Counted from the first letter of the stretch, positions 1 to 8,750 are shown. The stretch is DNA of 50,656 nt from Planctomycetales bacterium (GCA_027452145.1 DAIDHB010000046.1:1-50656); one strand, 5' to 3'. Numbers and translations are program-made. Notes: generated by a model from the sequence alone, not told the origin.

Positions 1-131
1 CGGCCGGTATCGCCGGCGCCCTGCTATTCGTGGCCCTGATCGGCTGCGTGGCGATCACCAACCCGCGTCGTCCGATCCGGCCGGGGCACGACCCGGCGCA
101 GGTCGCGGCCCTGGGGTCCAGCCGCCCCTGA
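1..131 (+). CDS. nuoJ: NADH-quinone oxidoreductase subunit J, C-terminal end
   Basis: This is the last 43 codons of a gene that enters from the left edge, in frame from base 3 and ending with TGA at 129-131. The visible peptide has a hydrophobic segment (AGALLFVALIGCVAIT) followed by a short polar tail, which fits the last membrane helix and cytoplasmic end of NuoJ. The assignment rests mainly on position: it lies directly before nuoK, nuoL, nuoM and nuoN in the usual order of the complex I operon. NuoJ is one of the small membrane-arm subunits of proton-pumping NADH dehydrogenase. Confidence 0.75.
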   Translation, partial: AGIAGALLFVALIGCVAITNPRRPIRPGHDPAQVAALGSSRP

Positions 132-208
132 TCGAAACAGGTTCATTCCGTCTCACGAGCTGAACGACCGAACGAAGCGCCATCGACCAAGCTGGGGATT
201 CGAAGACC

Positions 209-682
209 ATGCCCGCCACCGACGTGTTCTCGCTGGACGTCCTCCGGGATTACCTGCTGATCGGCGCCGCGCTGTTCGCGCTGGGCATGCTGGGCTTCCT
301 GAGCCGGCGCAACCTGATCGTGATGTTCCTCTCGGCCGAGATGATGCTCCAGGGTGTGGCGCTGACGCTCGTCGGCTTCGGCCGGTATCACGGCAACTGG
401 ACCGGCCAGGTGTTCACGATCATGATCCTGACCGTGGCGGCCTGCGAGGCGTCGATCGCGCTGGCCCTGATCGTGATTCTGTACAACCGGCGATCGTCGC
501 TCGACGTGACGCTCTGGCAGGACATCCGCGAGGAGGGCGTCCCGGCGACACCGACCTCCGAGGTCGCCGAGGAGGCCGAGCCGATCGGGGTGATCGCCGG
601 CCCCGAGTCGTATCCGAACCTGACGCCGGCCGGGGTCGAGCCGGCCCACCCCGTCCAGCCCTGGATCGTGACGAGGGATTGA
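209..682 (+). CDS. nuoK: NADH-quinone oxidoreductase subunit K with C-terminal extension
   Basis: NuoK is a three-helix membrane-arm subunit of complex I whose buried Glu residues take part in proton transfer. Residues about 12-100 match the family: helix 1 (YLLIGAALFALGMLGF), then RRNLIVMFLSAEMMLQGVAL with the conserved Glu in helix 2, then a third helix (MILTVAACEASIALALIVIL) with the second Glu and the ending 'YNRRSSLDVTLW'. At 157 residues it is some 50 longer than the usual 100; the extra C-terminal part is acidic, Pro-rich and soluble. It starts 77 bases after nuoJ with GGGGA upstream of the ATG and is surely co-transcribed with the other nuo genes. Confidence 0.95.
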   Translation: MPATDVFSLDVLRDYLLIGAALFALGMLGFLSRRNLIVMFLSAEMMLQGVALTLVGFGRYHGNWTGQVFTIMILTVAACEASIALALIVILYNRRSSLDVTLWQDIREEGVPATPTSEVAEEAEPIGVIAGPESYPNLTPAGVEPAHPVQPWIVTRD

Positions 683-775
683 CGGTCTCCGCTTCGCTCG
701 CTTGCTCGCTCGCTTCGTCCCGAACCCGCAGGCCGCGTCGAGCCGCCGTTTCGCCCGAATGAAAGAGTCGTTTCC

Positions 776-2959
776 ATGACACCGGACCACGGTTTCTTCG
801 TCCACAACGCCTGGTTGATCCCGTTCTTCCCGCTGCTCGGTGCCATCATCGCCGCGGCGGCGGGGCGGCAGCTCAAGGGGCTGGCCCACATCCCGGTCGT
901 GGCCGGCATCGGGCTGGCGTTCCTGGTCTCGCTGGGGGCGTTCTCCTCGGCCGGGCCGGAGGTCACCGCCGTCGCCTCGAACTGGCTGACGGTCAGCGGC
1001 CTGGACGTCCCGATCGAGATGCGGGTCGACGGCCTCAGCACGATGATGATGTCCATGGTGACGTTCGTTTCGTGCCTGGTGGCGATCTTCGCGATCGGCT
1101 ACATGTCGGGCGATCCCGGCTATCCCCGATTCTTCGCGCTGATCGGCCTGTTCGTCTTCTCAATGACGGGTCTGGTCCTCTCGAACAACTACCTGCTGAC
1201 CTACGTCTTCTGGGAGGGCGTGGGCGCGTGCAGCTACCTGCTGATCGGCTTCTGGTACGCGCGGCCCTCGGCGGCGGCCGCCGCGATGAAGGCGTTCCTC
1301 GTGAATCGCGTGGGCGACTTCGGGTTCGCCATCGCGATCTTCTGGCTCTGGACGGTCATGCCCGGTCACGACCTGAGCTACGGCGCGGTCTTCGAGGCCG
1401 CCAGGGCCACTGATCCTGTGATCATCCCGCACTCCGCCATCGTCGGGATCGCGCTGCTGTTCTTCTGGGGTGCGACGGCCAAGAGTGCCCAGATCCCGCT
1501 CTACACCTGGCTGCCCGACGCGATGGAGGGCCCGACGCCCGTCTCGGCGCTGATCCACGCCGCGACGATGGTCACGGCCGGCGTGTACCTGATCGCTCGG
1601 TCCATGCCGATGATCAGCCTGGCGCCCGGCGTCCAGATCGTGATCGCCGTCACCGGCTGTCTCACCGCGCTGCTCTCGGCGGCGATCGCGCTGACGCAGT
1701 TCGACCTCAAGCGCGTGATGGCGTACTCGACGGTCAGCCAGCTCGGCTACATGTTCATGGCGCTGGGTTCGGGCGTCGGCGACGTGGCGCAGCTCGCCGT
1801 GGTCGCGGCGATGTTCCACCTGTTCACCCACGCGTTCTTCAAGGCGCTGCTTTTCCTCGCCTCGGGCAGCGTGATGCACTCGATGGGCGACGTGATCGAC
1901 ATGAGGCGCTTCGGCGGGTTGCGGCGCCGGATGCCCATCACGTGCTGGACGTTCTTCGTCGGCGGGCTGGCGCTGGCCGCCTTGCCGCCGCTATCGGGCT
2001 TCTTCAGCAAGGACGAGATCCTCGGCGCGATCTCGGGAGCCTCGCATGCCTCGCACGAGCTGCACCTTTCCTGGGGCTGGCTCTATGGGGTGATCTTTGT
2101 GCTGGCACTCGCGACGGCGTTCATGACGGCGTTCTACACCTTCCGCGCGTTCTTCATGACCTTCTGGGGACCGGAGAAGCTGCCCAGTGCCGACGACCCC
2201 GAGGTCGCCGGAGCGGCGGACGCCCACGCCCACGGTCACGACGCCCATGCCGCCGATGCCCACGGCCACGGCCACCACGAGATCGGCCACGAGTCGCCGC
2301 CGGTGATGACGGTCCCGCTCCTGATCCTCGCCGGCTGCACGGTGCTGATCGGCTTCATCTGCCTGCTGACCTGGCCGATCATGGGCGGCCCTGCCGAGTG
2401 GTTCGGCGGGCACCTGGAGAAGACGCTGGCCTTCGAGACGCTCCCGCATGCCGAGCACGGGTTCTCGTGGATTACCGCCCTGCTGGGCACGGCGGTCGGC
2501 GTCGGCGGCATCTGGCTGGCGTATGTGATGTACGGCAAGCCCAGCACGCTGCCGGCCAGCGTGCGGGCGGCGTCGGGGCCGCTGTACGCGGCCTCGCTGA
2601 ACAAGTTCTATGTGGATGAGATCTACGGGATCCTCGTCGTCGGGACGGTGCGAGCGTTCTCGTGGATGAGCGGGATCTTCGACGATTACGTGGTCGACCG
2701 GCTGGTGACGGGGATCGCCCTGATCCCCCGCGCGATCGCGAGGGCGCGGCTGGCGGCCACCCAGAACGGGTTGATCCAGCACTACGCGGCCGGGTCGGCG
2801 ATCAGCGTGGCGCTCCTGTTGGTGGTCATCGTGTTCGGCATCGGCGCCCTGGCGGTCGTGCTGGGTGTCCTGGCCATCCTCCTGTACATCGGATCGAGGC
2901 CTCGATCCGCGGCGGTCACGACGACGTCGCGAGTCATCAAAGCCGACGGGGACGTTTGA
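776..2959 (+). CDS. nuoL: NADH-quinone oxidoreductase subunit L
   Basis: NuoL is the distal antiporter-like proton-pumping subunit of complex I, an integral membrane protein that also carries the long lateral helix along the membrane arm. The 727-residue product has many hydrophobic segments and clear family blocks: 'YVFWEGVGACSYLLIGFWY' near residue 143, 'KSAQIPLYTWLPDAMEGPTP' near 236, 'LIHAATMVTAGVYL' near 258 and 'THAFFKALLFLASGSVMHSM' near 350. A His-rich soluble stretch at residues 482-505 (9 His in 24) interrupts the C-terminal half. The gene lies 93 bases after nuoK; that gap contains a low-complexity run of gct/cgct repeats (about 691-720). The stop codon abuts the nuoM start. Confidence 0.97.
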   Translation: MTPDHGFFVHNAWLIPFFPLLGAIIAAAAGRQLKGLAHIPVVAGIGLAFLVSLGAFSSAGPEVTAVASNWLTVSGLDVPIEMRVDGLSTMMMSMVTFVSCLVAIFAIGYMSGDPGYPRFFALIGLFVFSMTGLVLSNNYLLTYVFWEGVGACSYLLIGFWYARPSAAAAAMKAFLVNRVGDFGFAIAIFWLWTVMPGHDLSYGAVFEAARATDPVIIPHSAIVGIALLFFWGATAKSAQIPLYTWLPDAMEGPTPVSALIHAATMVTAGVYLIARSMPMISLAPGVQIVIAVTGCLTALLSAAIALTQFDLKRVMAYSTVSQLGYMFMALGSGVGDVAQLAVVAAMFHLFTHAFFKALLFLASGSVMHSMGDVIDMRRFGGLRRRMPITCWTFFVGGLALAALPPLSGFFSKDEILGAISGASHASHELHLSWGWLYGVIFVLALATAFMTAFYTFRAFFMTFWGPEKLPSADDPEVAGAADAHAHGHDAHAADAHGHGHHEIGHESPPVMTVPLLILAGCTVLIGFICLLTWPIMGGPAEWFGGHLEKTLAFETLPHAEHGFSWITALLGTAVGVGGIWLAYVMYGKPSTLPASVRAASGPLYAASLNKFYVDEIYGILVVGTVRAFSWMSGIFDDYVVDRLVTGIALIPRAIARARLAATQNGLIQHYAAGSAISVALLLVVIVFGIGALAVVLGVLAILLYIGSRPRSAAVTTTSRVIKADGDV

Positions 2960-4951
2960 ATGGCGACATTGCTGGTCATCACCATCTTCCTCCCGATCGC
3001 CGGGAGCATCGCGCTGGCGTTCGTCCCGCGGGACAACCCTCAGATGGCGCGCGGGCTGGCGATGGGCGTCGGCCTGATCACCCTGGCGGCGAGCCTGGCG
3101 CTCCTGGCGTCGTTCCGCCCGCAGGTCGCCGGTCCGCAGTTCTCGACCGTAACCGACGGGCACTTCGGAATCTCGTGGGGCGGCAGCCCGGGCGAGAACC
3201 AGACCCGGCCCGATATCCGCGTGGCGTTCGGCCTCGACGGGCTGAGCCTCTGGATGTTCGTGCTGACGTCGCTGCTAACGATCACGGCGATGTGCTGTTC
3301 GTGGACGTCAGTGAAGGAGCGAGTGGCCGCGCGCTTCGGCTTCCTCCTGGCGCTTCAGACGGGCCTACTTGGACTGTTTGCCAGCCTCGACGTGATCCTG
3401 TTCTACATCTTCTTCGAGTTCACCCTGATTCCGCTGTTCTTCCTGATCGGGATCTGGGGCGGGCCGCAGAGGCGGCGGGCGTCGGTCACGTTCTTCCTGT
3501 ACACCCTGGCTGGCAGCCTGCTGACCTTGCTCGGCGTGATCGCGCTGGTGGTCATCCACTATAACTTCACGCCCGGCAAGGTGCTGACGTTCTCGATCCC
3601 CGAGCTGACCAAGGGGCTGAGCTCGATCAACTGGCCGGCCTGGCGGGACGTCGGCCAGTGGAACAGCTACGACGACATCCTCCGGTCGGCGCCGAGCGTC
3701 ATCAACTGGAAGTGCCCGCAGGTGATCGTCTTCCTGCTGCTGCTCGCGGGCTTCGCCATCAAGGTCCCGATGTTCCCGGTGCACACCTGGCTGCCGCTGG
3801 CGCACGTCGAGGCGCCGACGGCCGGCTCGGTCATGCTAGCGGGCGTGCTGCTGAAGGTGGGAACCTACGGGCTGTTGCGGTTCAACCTGGCGATGACGCC
3901 GCTGGCCTCGCTGGCGCTCTCCCCGATCATCGCCACGATCGCCGTCATCGGCATCATCTATGGGGCACTCGCGGCACTGGCGCAGACCGACGTCAAGCGG
4001 CTGGTGGCCTATAGCTCCGTCAGCCACATGGGCTTCATCGTGCTGGGCCTGTTCGCTCTCAACGCCACCGGCATGGAGGGCGGCGTGATCCAGATGCTGA
4101 ACCACGGGCTCACCACGGGCGCCCTCTTCGCGTGCGTGGGCGTAATTTATGAGCGGTATCACACGCGCTCGATGGACGAGATGAGCGGGCTGTGGAAGGT
4201 GATGCCGCTCCTGGCGTTCTTTTTCATCCTGGCGTCGCTGGGATCGGCGGCGCTGCCGGGCCTGAACGGGTTCGTCGGTGAGTTCCCGATCCTGATCGGC
4301 GCCTATGCCGCCAGTCCGCGGGCCGGCGTCCTCGCGGCCACCGGGATGATCCTGGGCGCGTTCTACCTGCTCTGGATGCTCCGCCGCGTGGTCTTCGGCC
4401 CGCTACGGGTGCCTGAGGCCCACGACGAGGGCGGCACTCACACCGCGCCGCACGGCCACTCGGGCGACGACCACCACGTGGCACCGGCCTGGTGCCCCCC
4501 GCTGGGCTGGCATGAGATTGCGGGGCTGGCCCCGCTGATGATCCTGATCGTGGGCATCGGCGTGTATCCCCGGCCCATCATCGAGCAGATTCAGCCGCCG
4601 GTGCACGACCTGCTCAACAACCTCGAGATGCAGCGCGAGCGCATCCGGGCCGACCGCACGGAGCAGACCATTCGCGAGCAGGCCCCGAGCGCGGTGCGCG
4701 GGGGCGGAAGAGGCGCGGGCGCACCGTCCACGCCCGGGCGCGGAGCGAATACGAAGGGCGCGGCCCCCAGGTCGAGCGGCGCCACGAAGCAGGGCGGTGG
4801 CGAGGCCCATGACAGGCCCGGCGCGGCTCCGCACGCCACGGGCGAGACGAAGAAGGGTGACGACGAGGCCGGGCACAAGGCCGGCGCGGCTCCGCAGCCC
4901 GGGGCGGCGACGAAGGGCGACGGCGGCAACTCGAAGAAAGGCAGCAATTGA
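2960..4951 (+). CDS. nuoM: NADH-quinone oxidoreductase subunit M
   Basis: NuoM is the second antiporter-like proton-pumping subunit of complex I. The family blocks are evident: 'FFEFTLIPLFFLIGIWGG' near residue 152, 'FAIKVPMFPVHTWLPLAHVE' near 266 and 'AYSSVSHMGFIVLGL' near 351. It starts with ATG directly after the nuoL TGA, which suggests coupled translation. The 663 residues exceed the usual 500-530 because of a His-rich loop (488-506, 6 His in 19) and a soluble low-complexity C-terminal tail from about 570, rich in Gly, Ala, Lys and charged residues and ending in three 21-residue repeats. The tail would face the cytoplasm or periplasm beyond the last helix; its role is unknown. Confidence 0.97.
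   Translation: MATLLVITIFLPIAGSIALAFVPRDNPQMARGLAMGVGLITLAASLALLASFRPQVAGPQFSTVTDGHFGISWGGSPGENQTRPDIRVAFGLDGLSLWMFVLTSLLTITAMCCSWTSVKERVAARFGFLLALQTGLLGLFASLDVILFYIFFEFTLIPLFFLIGIWGGPQRRRASVTFFLYTLAGSLLTLLGVIALVVIHYNFTPGKVLTFSIPELTKGLSSINWPAWRDVGQWNSYDDILRSAPSVINWKCPQVIVFLLLLAGFAIKVPMFPVHTWLPLAHVEAPTAGSVMLAGVLLKVGTYGLLRFNLAMTPLASLALSPIIATIAVIGIIYGALAALAQTDVKRLVAYSSVSHMGFIVLGLFALNATGMEGGVIQMLNHGLTTGALFACVGVIYERYHTRSMDEMSGLWKVMPLLAFFFILASLGSAALPGLNGFVGEFPILIGAYAASPRAGVLAATGMILGAFYLLWMLRRVVFGPLRVPEAHDEGGTHTAPHGHSGDDHHVAPAWCPPLGWHEIAGLAPLMILIVGIGVYPRPIIEQIQPPVHDLLNNLEMQRERIRADRTEQTIREQAPSAVRGGGRGAGAPSTPGRGANTKGAAPRSSGATKQGGGEAHDRPGAAPHATGETKKGDDEAGHKAGAAPQPGAATKGDGGNSKKGSN
4757..4948 (+). repeat. 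63-bp tandem repeat at the end of nuoM
   Basis: Three consecutive in-frame units begin at 4757, 4820 and 4883, each opening with GGCGCGGC and encoding GAAP, followed by a motif like (S/T)G-x-TK-x-G and an EA or equivalent. The first two are exactly 63 bases long and the third runs into the stop codon. The units have diverged in sequence but not in length, so the array is old rather than a fresh slippage product. They encode residues 600-663 of NuoM. Confidence 0.85.
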
Positions 4952-4953
4952 CG

Positions 4954-6528
4954 ATGGCGACGAACGCGTATGAGGCCGTGATCCGCACGGCCGCGATCCT
5001 GGCCCCCGAGCTGATCCTCCTGCTCTCGGCCGTCGCCATGATGACGCTCTCGGCCTTCATCCCCCAGCCGAGGCGCTTCTGGTGCCGCGTGGCGACGTGG
5101 ACCCTGCTCGCCTCGACCGCCGCCTTGCTATGGAACTCCGGCCGCGAGTCCGATGTCTATGCCTCCGTGGCGATCAATGATGCCCTGTCGTTCTGGTCGC
5201 GACTGGTCCTGCAGCTCACCGGCCTGATCGTGATCGGGCTGGCGCACGACGAGCCGTCGGACGAGCGGGCAGGCGAGTTCTTCGGCTCGCTGCTGATGGT
5301 CAACGCCGGCGCCATGCTGGTCGCCGCCGCCAACGACGTGGTGTTCTTGTTCGTCGGGCTCGAGCTGGTGAGCATCCCGACGTACCTGTTGCTCTACCTC
5401 TCGCGCCGGACGCCCTCGACGCAGGAGGCCGCGACCAAGTACTTCTACCTGAGCATCTTCGCGTCGGGGCTGCTGCTCTTCGGCCTGGCGTACCTGTACG
5501 GCGTCACCGGCATCGGCAACCTCAAGGCGGCGGCGTACCTGATCCCCAAGGTCGCCGGCATGCCCAACGTCGGGCTGGCCCTGATCGCCATCGTCTTCGT
5601 GATGGCCGGACTTTGCTTCCGAGTCGCGGCCGTGCCGCTCCACTTTTATGCGCCCGACGTCTACCAGGGCTCGCCCACGGTGATCGCCGCGCTTCTGTCG
5701 TGGGTTCCGAAGGCGGTCGGATTCCTCGCGATGCTGCGTGCACTGACTTACATGTTCTCGTCGTCGATCGAGGTCTCGCAGAAGGCCGTGATGCTCTGCT
5801 GGGTCATCGCGGCGGCGACCATGACGCTCGGGAACTTCGTGGCGCTTCTCCAGGAGGATCTCAAGCGGCTGCTGGCCTACTCGTCGATCGCGCACGCCGG
5901 CTATTTGATGGTCGGCGTGACGGTGGCCTTCGCCAACGGCCAGCAGCGGACCGAGCTCTATTACGGCGCCGAGGGAATCCTCTTCTACCTGGTGGCCTAC
6001 TCGCTGATGACCCTGGGCGCCTTTGGCGTGATCATCGGCCTGCGGCTGGGCGACCGGCGGGTCGAGACGGTCCGCCAGCTCTCGGGGATGGGCTGGACGC
6101 AGCCGTTGCCGGCGGCCGCGCTGGCGGTCTGCTTGTTGAGCCTCAGCGGCATCCCGCCGCTGCTGGGATTCTGGGGCAAGTTCGAGATCTTCGCCTCCGC
6201 CCTGGCCGCCCAGGACCTCGATGAGTCGTGGAACTTCTTCATTCTGGCCGTGATCGGCGTGCTCAACTCGGCGGTGGGTGCGTACTACTACCTGCGGATC
6301 GTGGTCCTGATGTACCTCGCACCCGCCGGCGAGGGCGAGTCGCAGCAATTCCGCGGCGGCTGGCCGGTGGCCGCGTCGGTGGCCGCGTGTGCCGGGCTGA
6401 CGATCCTCCTGGGGGTCTTCTGGGGACCGGTGGCCGACACGGCCCGCGAGGCGGCCCGCGATGCGGCCGCCCGTCCGATACCCGTCATCGAAACGACGAC
6501 GCCCGCCGTTCAGCAGGCGGCGAAATAA
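4954..6528 (+). CDS. nuoN: NADH-quinone oxidoreductase subunit N
   Basis: NuoN is the third antiporter-like subunit of the complex I membrane arm. The protein is about 524 residues and hydrophobic throughout, with recognisable blocks 'FLFVGLELVSIPTYLLLYLS', 'AAVPLHFYAPDVYQGSPT' and 'LLAYSSIAHAGYLMVG'. It closes the nuo operon. The nuoM stop TGA (4949-4951) lies inside TTGACGATG; I take the ATG at 4954 as start, though a TTG at 4948 overlapping the nuoM stop is equally in frame and would add two residues. A strong hairpin follows the gene. Confidence 0.97.
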   Translation: MATNAYEAVIRTAAILAPELILLLSAVAMMTLSAFIPQPRRFWCRVATWTLLASTAALLWNSGRESDVYASVAINDALSFWSRLVLQLTGLIVIGLAHDEPSDERAGEFFGSLLMVNAGAMLVAAANDVVFLFVGLELVSIPTYLLLYLSRRTPSTQEAATKYFYLSIFASGLLLFGLAYLYGVTGIGNLKAAAYLIPKVAGMPNVGLALIAIVFVMAGLCFRVAAVPLHFYAPDVYQGSPTVIAALLSWVPKAVGFLAMLRALTYMFSSSIEVSQKAVMLCWVIAAATMTLGNFVALLQEDLKRLLAYSSIAHAGYLMVGVTVAFANGQQRTELYYGAEGILFYLVAYSLMTLGAFGVIIGLRLGDRRVETVRQLSGMGWTQPLPAAALAVCLLSLSGIPPLLGFWGKFEIFASALAAQDLDESWNFFILAVIGVLNSAVGAYYYLRIVVLMYLAPAGEGESQQFRGGWPVAASVAACAGLTILLGVFWGPVADTAREAARDAAARPIPVIETTTPAVQQAAK

Positions 6529-6582
6529 GTAAGCGAGCGTTTCGCCCGGGCGATCGTACCGGGCAAGGTACACGGAAACCAG

Positions 6583-6618
6583 GCGGACGGGCACCGAGTC
6601 CTCGACGTGCCCGTCCGC
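6583..6618. terminator. Hairpin between convergent nuoN and chelatase gene
   Basis: A perfect 12-base inverted repeat, GCGGACGGGCAC (6583-6594) and its complement at 6607-6618, has a 12-base loop that can itself fold (CGAG-tc-CTCG). It is followed on the plus strand by TTGTCATTCT. It sits between the stop of nuoN and the stop of the minus-strand gene, so it probably ends both transcripts. Confidence 0.75.
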
Positions 6619-6621
6619 TTG

Positions 6622-7083
6622 TCATTCTCGCCCAAGGCCCCGAACGGGCCCCCCGTCGATCGAGGCCTCGAGCTCGTCGATCCGTGCGGCGACCGGCTCG
6701 TCGAGCAGGCGATGGGGCCCGAGCGGCGGGCCGAGGTGGAACGCAACGGAAGGGTGGCGCGCCGCCAGCTCGTCGCGTGCGGCCGTGAGGTCGCGCCTCA
6801 GGTGCACGCCCGCCGAGAGGAAATAGGGCACCATCAGCACCCGATCCGCGCCCGAGGCGACGCAACGATCGCCGCCCGTGGCGATGTCGGGCTCGGCCAG
6901 TTCCAGGAAGCTCGCGATCACGATCGGGCGGCGGCCCGATCCCGAACCGGCCAGCCGCTCGGCCAGCTCGTGCAGGTCGCGATTGGCCGAGTCTTCCCGG
7001 CTGCCGTGGGCGATCAGCAGGATCGCCGTTTGCTGGGGCTCGGCCGGTTCATGGTCACGATCATCAGTCGTCGGCATGATCAT
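6622..7083 (-). CDS. CbiX/SirB-type sirohydrochlorin chelatase
   Basis: The 153-residue protein matches the short, single-domain CbiX/SirB family, which inserts cobalt or iron into sirohydrochlorin for cobalamin or siroheme synthesis. The signature is 'AILLIAHGSR' near residue 20, where the His is a metal ligand, with 'VLMVPYFLSAGVHLRRDL' near residue 83 carrying the second conserved His. Length fits the short form. An ATG two codons further in is an alternative start. No other cobalamin or siroheme gene is next to it, so metal and pathway stay open. It faces nuoN and is separated from the next minus-strand gene by hairpins. Confidence 0.85.
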   Translation of the reverse strand: MIMPTTDDRDHEPAEPQQTAILLIAHGSREDSANRDLHELAERLAGSGSGRRPIVIASFLELAEPDIATGGDRCVASGADRVLMVPYFLSAGVHLRRDLTAARDELAARHPSVAFHLGPPLGPHRLLDEPVAARIDELEASIDGGPVRGLGRE

Positions 7084-7134
7084 CTCGCCTGGGGTTCGGA
7101 GTGCTGGCTCACGTTCATTCTAGGCAATGACTCC

Positions 7135-7159
7135 AAAAACCGGCGATGAGAGTCGCCGG
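7135..7159 (-). terminator. Intrinsic terminator of the FAD monooxygenase gene
   Basis: On the minus strand CCGGCGA-N6-TCGCCGG is followed by TTTTT (plus-strand AAAAA at 7135-7139). It lies about 80 bases beyond the monooxygenase stop codon. Confidence 0.65.
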
Positions 7160-7220
7160 GTCATCAGGTGTCGGTCGTCGGGTCCGCGGGAGTGAGGGAC
7201 CCGGCGACTCACGTCGCCGG
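7140..7220. repeat. Pair of hairpins with identical stems
   Basis: Two 20-base hairpins, 7140-7159 and 7201-7220, share the exact stem CCGGCGA/TCGCCGG with different 6-base loops (TGAGAG and CTCACG). A third inverted repeat, GGGTCC/GGACCC, lies between them at about 7180-7202. All sit in the gap between the chelatase start and the monooxygenase stop. Confidence 0.7.
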
Positions 7221-7236
7221 TTCTCCAGGCGGTTTC

Positions 7237-8538
7237 TCAATCGTCCGACCGCATCATCCGGGCCTTGAGCGCCGGAAGTCGGTTGACCAGCCGGAAGATC
7301 GCGTTGCCTATCCGGAGCTGGAGCGCAGTCGACGCATGGGCCTGCTCGGCGGCCTGGAGCGAGCGCTTCACGGCCCGGAAGCCATACTCGATCATCGCCG
7401 CCTCGTACTCGTGGATCGCCTTGATCAGCGGCATCTCGCCGCGACGCGCGGCCGCGAGCTTCCGCGCGAGGAGGCTCGCGTCGCGGAGCGCGACATTTCC
7501 GCCGATGCCGCGATACGGCGTCATGCTGTGGATCGCATCGCCGATCAGCGTCACCCGTCCCGTCGGCCAGGGCTTGACCGGCACCGATGTCCGAATCGCA
7601 ATCCCGCCGATCGTCGAGGGGTCGGTCATGCGGATCATCCGCGAAAAGTCCGGGTGCCAGTCCGAGCAGATCCGAAGGGCAAGGTCGCGGAGCGCCTCGT
7701 CGGCCATCTGCCCCGGCCCGGTGGGAAAGCCCGAGTCAGCACCGCGTCCGCTGAGGCCCCACATCAGGTAGCTCTGATTGTCCTCGAATCGCAGGCTCGC
7801 GACGGCCGGCCGCTCGCTTCGAAGACTGTCGCGGAGGTCGATCTTGCCGTCTGCGCCGACCATCTCCTGCGCGGCCAGGAACATCGCGTGCGCCGCGGGT
7901 GCCCGCACCAGCGTCGGTCCCTGGAGAAGACTCGGCGGGAGCTCGGCTCGCGTCCGGTCGTCCAGCACGACCTTGCCGCCCAGCGCACGAATGCCCGTGT
8001 CCACCCTCTGCGCCAGCGGCAAGAGCTGCCCTCGCACCCGCGAGTTTCCCCCGTCGGCGCCCACCAGCACGTCGCCATCGGTCGAGCGGCCGTCCTCGAA
8101 ATGGGCCCGCACGCGTCCATCGGCCAGCACCTCATACCGCGAGAAGACCCGGTCAAACTGGATCACCTCGTCGAGCCCCGTCAGAAGCACCTGGCGCAGA
8201 CGGCTCCGGCTGGCCGAGTAGTGCAGCTCGGCCGTACCGTCCGCGGGCGCCTCGACCCGCAGCAGTTCCTCCATCCGGTGCGTGAGGAACCGGAACGAAT
8301 GCGGCGACCGGCCGCACGAGTCCGCGAAAGCCTGCCACAGCGCGGCGGGCAGACACTCCCGGAGAGCCTGCGCACCGCGTGGGCTGATGTGAATCCGATA
8401 GCCCTGAGTCCGGGCCGTGGGCGAGCGGTCGCGCTCGAACACCGACACCTCGACCCCCACCTTTTTCAGCCCCTGGGCCAGGCACAGACCGCCGATGCCG
8501 CCGCCGATGATGACCACGCGGTACGAGGAATCCGCCAT
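7237..8538 (-). CDS. FAD-dependent aromatic-type monooxygenase
   Basis: The protein belongs to the single-component flavoprotein hydroxylases (UbiH/PheA/TfdB group), which use NAD(P)H and O2 to hydroxylate aromatic or polycyclic substrates. Three marks of the fold are present: the N-terminal dinucleotide motif 'VVIIGGGIGGLCLA', the middle 'VLVGADGGNSRVR' (DG motif) and 'VTLIGDAIHSMTPYRGIGGN' (GD motif contacting FAD ribityl). I start at the ATG at 8538, which gives MADSSYRVVIIGG and has AGGAAAGGAG seven bases upstream; a longer reading from 8607 lacks this. The substrate cannot be told. A PadR regulator lies directly upstream on the same strand and is a likely controller. Confidence 0.9.
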   Translation of the reverse strand: MADSSYRVVIIGGGIGGLCLAQGLKKVGVEVSVFERDRSPTARTQGYRIHISPRGAQALRECLPAALWQAFADSCGRSPHSFRFLTHRMEELLRVEAPADGTAELHYSASRSRLRQVLLTGLDEVIQFDRVFSRYEVLADGRVRAHFEDGRSTDGDVLVGADGGNSRVRGQLLPLAQRVDTGIRALGGKVVLDDRTRAELPPSLLQGPTLVRAPAAHAMFLAAQEMVGADGKIDLRDSLRSERPAVASLRFEDNQSYLMWGLSGRGADSGFPTGPGQMADEALRDLALRICSDWHPDFSRMIRMTDPSTIGGIAIRTSVPVKPWPTGRVTLIGDAIHSMTPYRGIGGNVALRDASLLARKLAAARRGEMPLIKAIHEYEAAMIEYGFRAVKRSLQAAEQAHASTALQLRIGNAIFRLVNRLPALKARMMRSDD

Positions 8539-8594
8539 CGCGAAGCTCCTTTCCTGCTGGAATGAACCGGAAAACCGGCCGATTCCCGGGCCGC

Positions 8595-8608
8595 CGTGCG
8601 CGCGCACG
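8595..8608. promoter_or_regulatory. 14-bp palindrome upstream of the monooxygenase
   Basis: CGTGCGCGCGCACG is a perfect palindrome 57 bases upstream of the monooxygenase start. It could be an operator for the adjacent PadR protein, but it does not resemble the ATGT-N8-ACAT type known for PadR, and GC-only palindromes arise easily at this base composition. Confidence 0.3.
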
Positions 8609-8693
8609 ACTGGCCCTTCGGAGCTTCACCTGGTAGCCTGGGCTTGCCGGCTTTGAGGCTCAGGTTTCGCCCGCGGAACCGACTCAGAGTCCA

Positions 8694-8729
8694 CCCCCTC
8701 GGCGCGGTGGTGACGCACCGCGCCGGGGG
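8694..8729 (-). terminator. Hairpin after padR-like gene
   Basis: GGCGCGGTG (8701-8709) pairs with CACCGCGCC (8716-8724), extended by CCCCC/GGGGG beyond a small bulge. It lies 20-55 bases after the PadR stop on the minus strand. A T-run follows only on the plus strand (ATTTCTT), so termination of the minus-strand transcript is plausible but unproven. Confidence 0.45.
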
Positions 8730-8750
8730 ATTTCTTCCACTCAATTCAAT

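Noticed and set aside
691..720. Run of gct/cgct units between nuoK and nuoL
   Set aside because: Too short and irregular to call as a functional repeat; probably low-complexity drift.
1991..3163. Antisense frames across the nuo operon
   Set aside because: They are Arg/His/Asp-rich readings opposite well-recognised nuoL and nuoM and are typical shadows in high-GC DNA.
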